64,000 nt of DNA, from assembly GCF_031755915.1 (NCBI RefSeq), contig NC_083384.1, positions 31,601,001 to 31,665,000 on the forward strand. Reading direction: 5' to 3'. A program made the position numbers and the translations under genes. This DNA comes from Ziziphus jujuba. Taxonomy: Eukaryota > Streptophyta > Magnoliopsida > Rosales > Rhamnaceae. How positions within the stretch are numbered: position 1 is the first letter of the stretch; each line of letters begins with the position of its first letter. The notes beneath the pieces were generated by a model that saw only the letters and a list, made by a program, of their open reading frames with translations, was not told the origin of the DNA and did no database searches. Positions 60,083-64,000 of this stretch are shown in pieces.

Positions 60083-60101
60083 GGGGGAAGAGAATGGAAA
60101 A
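60024..60101. repeat. T19-G26 tract between 15-bp direct repeats
   Basis: GAAGAGAATGGAAAA occurs at 60024-60038 and again at 60087-60101. Between the copies lie GCAA, a T run to 60061, and a G run of 26 (60062-60087, the last G shared with the second repeat). The second tract at 60281-60322 lacks an exact flanking repeat. Confidence 0.85.
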
Positions 60102-60280
60102 TGGCTAGCATTTGTTATTATTATTATTATTTTGTTCGCTTTTTTCTGAATTAAATTAAACAAGTAATCAAATGAAACGCTCCAAGTTCTAACTTCCATG
60201 TTCCAAGAAAAAGCTAAGGAAACGTCCTGAGAATCATGAAGAATATTTTGGGATAAGACTAACAGGGTTTTCCTTTTTTC

Positions 60281-60322
60281 TTTTTTTTTTTTTTTTTTTT
60301 TTTTTTGGGGGGGGGGGGGGGG
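60281..60322. repeat. T26-G16 tract
   Basis: A second T-run (60281-60306) passes directly into a G-run (60307-60322). Flanks share only a loose similarity (TAAGACTAAC on the left, TAAGACAAAC on the right). Confidence 0.85.
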
Positions 60323-60737
60323 TTGGTGATTAAGACAAACAACTAATAAGGTTATATTATTAATTTATTACCTTTTAGCCAAGAAATTTCATTTTCCTGA
60401 GAAAGCAACTACCCGCTTATTGGGCCAACAAGAATAGAAAACTTAGCAAAATGAGAAAAATTGGGCCAACTGAGTACGAAGATAAGGCAGGAAATTGACC
60501 CATTATAATAAGTCCATGTTATCGGTATAACGCGGATGGATGGAAACTTCGAGGGGCCCATCATGTCAGATTTTGGGGATCAAATCACTGGGTCCCACAT
60601 CTTCCTTGCTTACCAGTGGGCACGTCACCCACCAATGTCATTCAAGATCAATGCGGCTTAGTCCTACACCACTCGCATTTTATTTTATTTTTTAATTTTG
60701 ATTTTTTTTTTAATCGTAATTTTGCTTTTTCTTTGAG

Positions 60738-60775
<38 letters not shown>

Positions 60776-61843
60776 TACTGTATAGACGGTACATGCAGAT
60801 TATATTTAAAATTAATATTTTATAAAAAAAATAATTTTACTGTTTATAATATGTATATATACATAATAAAAATTGATATTTTTTTTTAAAAAATATTAAT
60901 TTTAAATACAATTTACATATACCAGTATCGTAAAATTATTTTATATATATATATATATATATTTAATGATGGTGAAAATTTCCATTTAATTCTATCCCAT
61001 TAAAGATCCATCCTTTTATATGATGCGAATTTTTTGATTAACCAAGAACAAAACGGGAAAAGGGGCAAGATGCTTGCCCTGAATCAGAACTGGTATTCCC
61101 TGTTCAATATACATATGTATATAATTATATTTAAATGAATGGGGAATTAAACGGGGAAGGAGAGTAAAAACATGGCAGATATAGATTAAGTTGGTTCAAT
61201 TTTAGACTAAAATCTAATATAAACCAAATTATTCAGTTTATCTTATGAAACAATCCATTCTAAATTTTTGTTAGCTTTAAAGTTGAATCGAATCAACCGA
61301 GTATAATGGGGATGGTTACTCATTTTAGACTTGGCTCTAGAATTAGAATTTTTTTTTTATTTATAATTAATTTCAATCAAATACTTTCAAAATTTCAATA
61401 TATATTTAGAATTAGATTTCAAAATTTTAGCCCTTACATGTATGGAAATAATTAAATATTAATAAAATATAATATCCATTTACATAATAATATTAATAAA
61501 CTTTGTAAATCATGATGCATTGATGAGTTGTGATGGGAGAAGACAAAAGCAAGAGGATGAATGTCGTGAATGGAAAAGACAATGAGCGCGATGATGATTG
61601 GAGAAGACGAGACTATGAACTCTATGGTTTTGTTTTGTGGAAAAAAAAAATAATAATAAAAAAAACAAGTTGGAGTATGGTGATGATGGTGGTCTGAACA
61701 CTAAAAATTTAGGGTTACTTCCTTACAGGGTAGGTGGTGATGGTCAGCAAAATGAAAGAAACATTTGAGGGGCTCTTAAAAGATTTCATCTTCGGAAGGT
61801 GATAATAATAATAATAATTATTATTATAAAATTATGTATAATA

Positions 61844-62236
61844 CATTAGAAGAAGAAACGCATTACCTAAAATATATTTTTAGCGACACATTGTATAAAA
61901 CGGTCACCATTTGTGACCTTTAGCGACGCATTTATCAAGCTTCTCTTTTAATTGTTAAAATACTGCAGCTTTTAGTGACGCTTTTATTTAATTTTTAACA
62001 ATTTTTTTTTTTGCGTCGTTAAATGTTAAACATCAAATTTTTAGCATCACATGTTTTTTGATATTTAATGACGTATTTTTGTATACATGGTTTTTTTTTT
62101 AATAGTGGTGACACTATTAATGCGTTGCCTTTTATGATTTTAGCAACACGATGTTAAACGATATTTTATGTTCGCGTCTTTTTTTATTTTGTTTAACGCA
62201 TTAATTGCCTTGTTTATCATTGCAATTCTTGTAGTA
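61844..62236. mobile_element. Small non-autonomous CACTA-like element
   Basis: The right end reads TTCTTGTAGTA, one base from the CACTA terminus TTCTTGTAGTG, and the left end reads CATTAGAAGAAGAAA, a degraded form of CACTACAAGAAA. Between them, variants of TTTAGCGACGC recur in both orientations (near 61880, 61919, 61970, 62012, 62040, 62064, 62140), as in the subterminal repeats of CACTA transposons. Length is about 393 bp with no coding content. A 3-bp target duplication is not evident. Boundaries are approximate. Confidence 0.6.
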
Positions 62237-62893
62237 ATTTGTATTTGTATGTTTATAAACCCTTAAAATATCTTATATTCATATCCAAAGAACATTTATT
62301 TTTTACCTAAAATTATTAATTGCTTCCAAAATAATCTTTCTCTTGTTCCCAATTCTTCAATTGTTTTCTTTTTGTCTATATTATTATTATTATTTTGAAA
62401 TAAATCTTTATATTCTTGAAACCTCTTTACAATCTACTATTAAATAATGACGTTGAAGAATTCCTTACAAGATCAACAAAAGAAACATTACTTATATGTA
62501 CACATATTAAACTCTTTTTTTTTTTTTTTTTTAAGAAGGAAAAAACATATCATTTTTAGTGCCAAAAATCAGTAAAGCCATGAAACTCTTCTTCACATAT
62601 ATATATATATATATAATTATTATTTTTTTTTTTTGGGAGAAGAAAAGAAATATTTGTGTGTTAAAATTAGATATCGGAAATCAAATAAGAGAGAGAAAAA
62701 GTATTTGAACTTAATTAAGAGAGATTGGAGATAAATTTTAACAGTAATAAATAATTTAGATAAACAATAAATAATGTTTTGAGTATAAATATAAAATATT
62801 TTAAAATTTTAAAATGATAAATATATACCTTAGATTAAATTAATTAAAAAACCTATATTATTTGTCAAAAAACTTTGCACGGGAAACACTCCC

Positions 62894-62957
<64 letters not shown>

Positions 62958-63602
62958 AAGTAGACCATACTCGAACATCAAATGGGTCAATGTTTGTCCA
63001 ATGTGATTTCTAAGTCTCCAAATATGTAAATTTTATATTTAATAAATATTTATATAAAAATATTTTTGTAAAAGAAAACATATAAAAATGAAAGGACGAC
63101 TGTTTATTAAAGTAACAAGTCGTTTATTATTATTATTACTAGTATTATTATTATTATTATTAGTATTAGTATTAGTATTATCAATAGGAGCGTTAATCTC
63201 ACGCAGCAGACGTATACAAACAGTATAGTCAATTGATTTATCTCTTAATATTTCTGACTCCACATGTTTGTCAATTGATTTTAAATTGAGTTTCGTAGAC
63301 TAGACCAGCTGAATAAAATTATAATGTAAATATAATAAATCAATGACCAAATATTGGTATAGAGTACTATTAAATTAATCATAATATCTCTACCATGTTT
63401 TGGAACAAATTATAAAAACATTTTTTAGACTCTTGAAATAGAATAAATCAATGACCAGATGTAGTTGCTCTTTCTGTAATTATAATGAGTCCAATGCCCA
63501 AATCTGGTTATCTATATAAAAGACTAATCGATCAGCTAGCAGCCACATATATAAAAACCACATGCTAACATAAAATAATAATGAAATAGGAAACATAGGC
63601 AC

Positions 63603-63634
<32 letters not shown>

Positions 63635-64000
63635 AAGACCGACTAATATTTTAATTTAATTTAATTTTTTATATTTCTCGGATATTCTTCTCACAGCATA
63701 CAAATTTGGACCCCCTAAGTGTTGTAATTTGGACATTTTTTAATAGCAGAAAATGGAAACGAACTAATTAATTGTCACCCATAGGAAGTAACAATATATT
63801 AGACATAAGGTTTTTGTAATGTAGCTGAAAGAAAAGGAATCCTCCTCTGCTATGCTGATCACTTTCCCATGTGCTTATGTAGTACTTGTGGAGTATCCAC
63901 ATGTCCTTCGCTTGTCTGTTTTTATGGCGTCCTCTTTGCCGTTCCCTAATTCTTAGATATTTAAGCTTTCTTTCTATAAAATTATTCTACGTGGATAATA
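62237..64000. other. AT-rich right end of the window
   Basis: No gene is recognised. A long (TA)n tract lies at 62899-62954, with another at 63603-63627 and ATT/ATA triplet repeats at 63127-63180. The last 200 bp is less AT-rich and may be near the next gene's promoter. Confidence 0.5.
62899..62954. repeat. (TA)n microsatellite
   Basis: Twenty-eight uninterrupted AT dinucleotides, the longest such tract in the window. Confidence 0.95.

Larger units (their letters stand above)
58884..61843. other. AT-rich spacer with homopolymer tracts
   Basis: This contains the 3' UTR of the hydrolase gene, then AT-rich sequence. Two poly(T)-poly(G) junctions lie at 60043-60087 and 60281-60322. A less AT-rich pocket at 60480-60680, with TGGGTCCCACA and GGGCACGTCACCC, resembles a promoter but has no gene beside it. 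(TA)n tracts follow near 60746-60770 and 60943-60961. No coding region is recognised. Confidence 0.5.

Noticed and set aside
63870..63905. Short inverted repeat GTGGAGTATCCAC near the right edge
   Set aside because: The stem is only five pairs with a three-base loop, too short for a terminator or precursor claim.
1..64000. CRISPR arrays, operons, ribosome binding sites, phage or plasmid functions
   Set aside because: The window is plant nuclear DNA with spliced genes; none of these structures was seen.

Overview
This is nuclear DNA from a flowering plant, most likely a eudicot. The genes are split by short AT-rich introns with GT..AG borders, first exons often carry Ser-rich plastid or mitochondrial leaders, the spacers are very AT-rich with (TA)n tracts, and a decayed Ty3/gypsy retrotransposon is present. 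The species cannot be named from the sequence alone. I rebuilt the exon structures by hand from splice borders and reading phase; no transcript evidence was available.

Layout. 0-8 kb: the 5' part of a MYG1-type nuclease gene (minus, runs off the left edge), a plastid-type coiled-coil membrane protein (plus), an intronless HpcH/HpaI aldolase (minus) with two G-boxes upstream, and a six-exon gene for an unrecognised plastid-type membrane protein (minus). 8-16.4 kb: a 21-exon STE20/GCK-type protein kinase (minus). 19.5-20.3 kb: an intronless acidic, tail-anchored protein (minus). 20.3-26.9 kb: a 6.7 kb AT-rich spacer. 26.9-30.2 kb: a metal-nicotianamine transporter of the YSL1/2/3 clade (plus). 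31.1-37.1 kb: a 14-exon TPR gene resembling HLB1 (minus). 39.2-42.9 kb: a TBC-domain Rab GAP (minus) with two possible first exons. 46.4 kb: an intronless DUF538 gene (plus). 49.0-54.3 kb: a decayed Ty3/gypsy chromovirus-like element with both LTRs. 55.3-58.9 kb: an EMB8-type alpha/beta hydrolase (plus, 8 exons). 59-64 kb: gene-free and AT-rich, with a small CACTA-like element and two unusual poly(T)-poly(G) tracts.

The genes do not form a pathway, as expected in a plant nuclear genome. HLB1 and the TBC Rab GAP, which are neighbours here, both belong to the membrane-trafficking world. From memory, gene order interleaves two Arabidopsis blocks (around At4g24080-24130 and At5g41940-41970), which would fit an ancestral order fractionated after genome duplication.

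I found no convincing new multi-gene system. The points most worth checking are the two phase-compatible first exons of the Rab GAP, a T/G homopolymer insertion flanked by a 15-bp direct repeat, a duplicated splice acceptor that creates a stop-containing pseudo-exon in the HLB1-like gene, and two conserved-looking proteins of unknown function.
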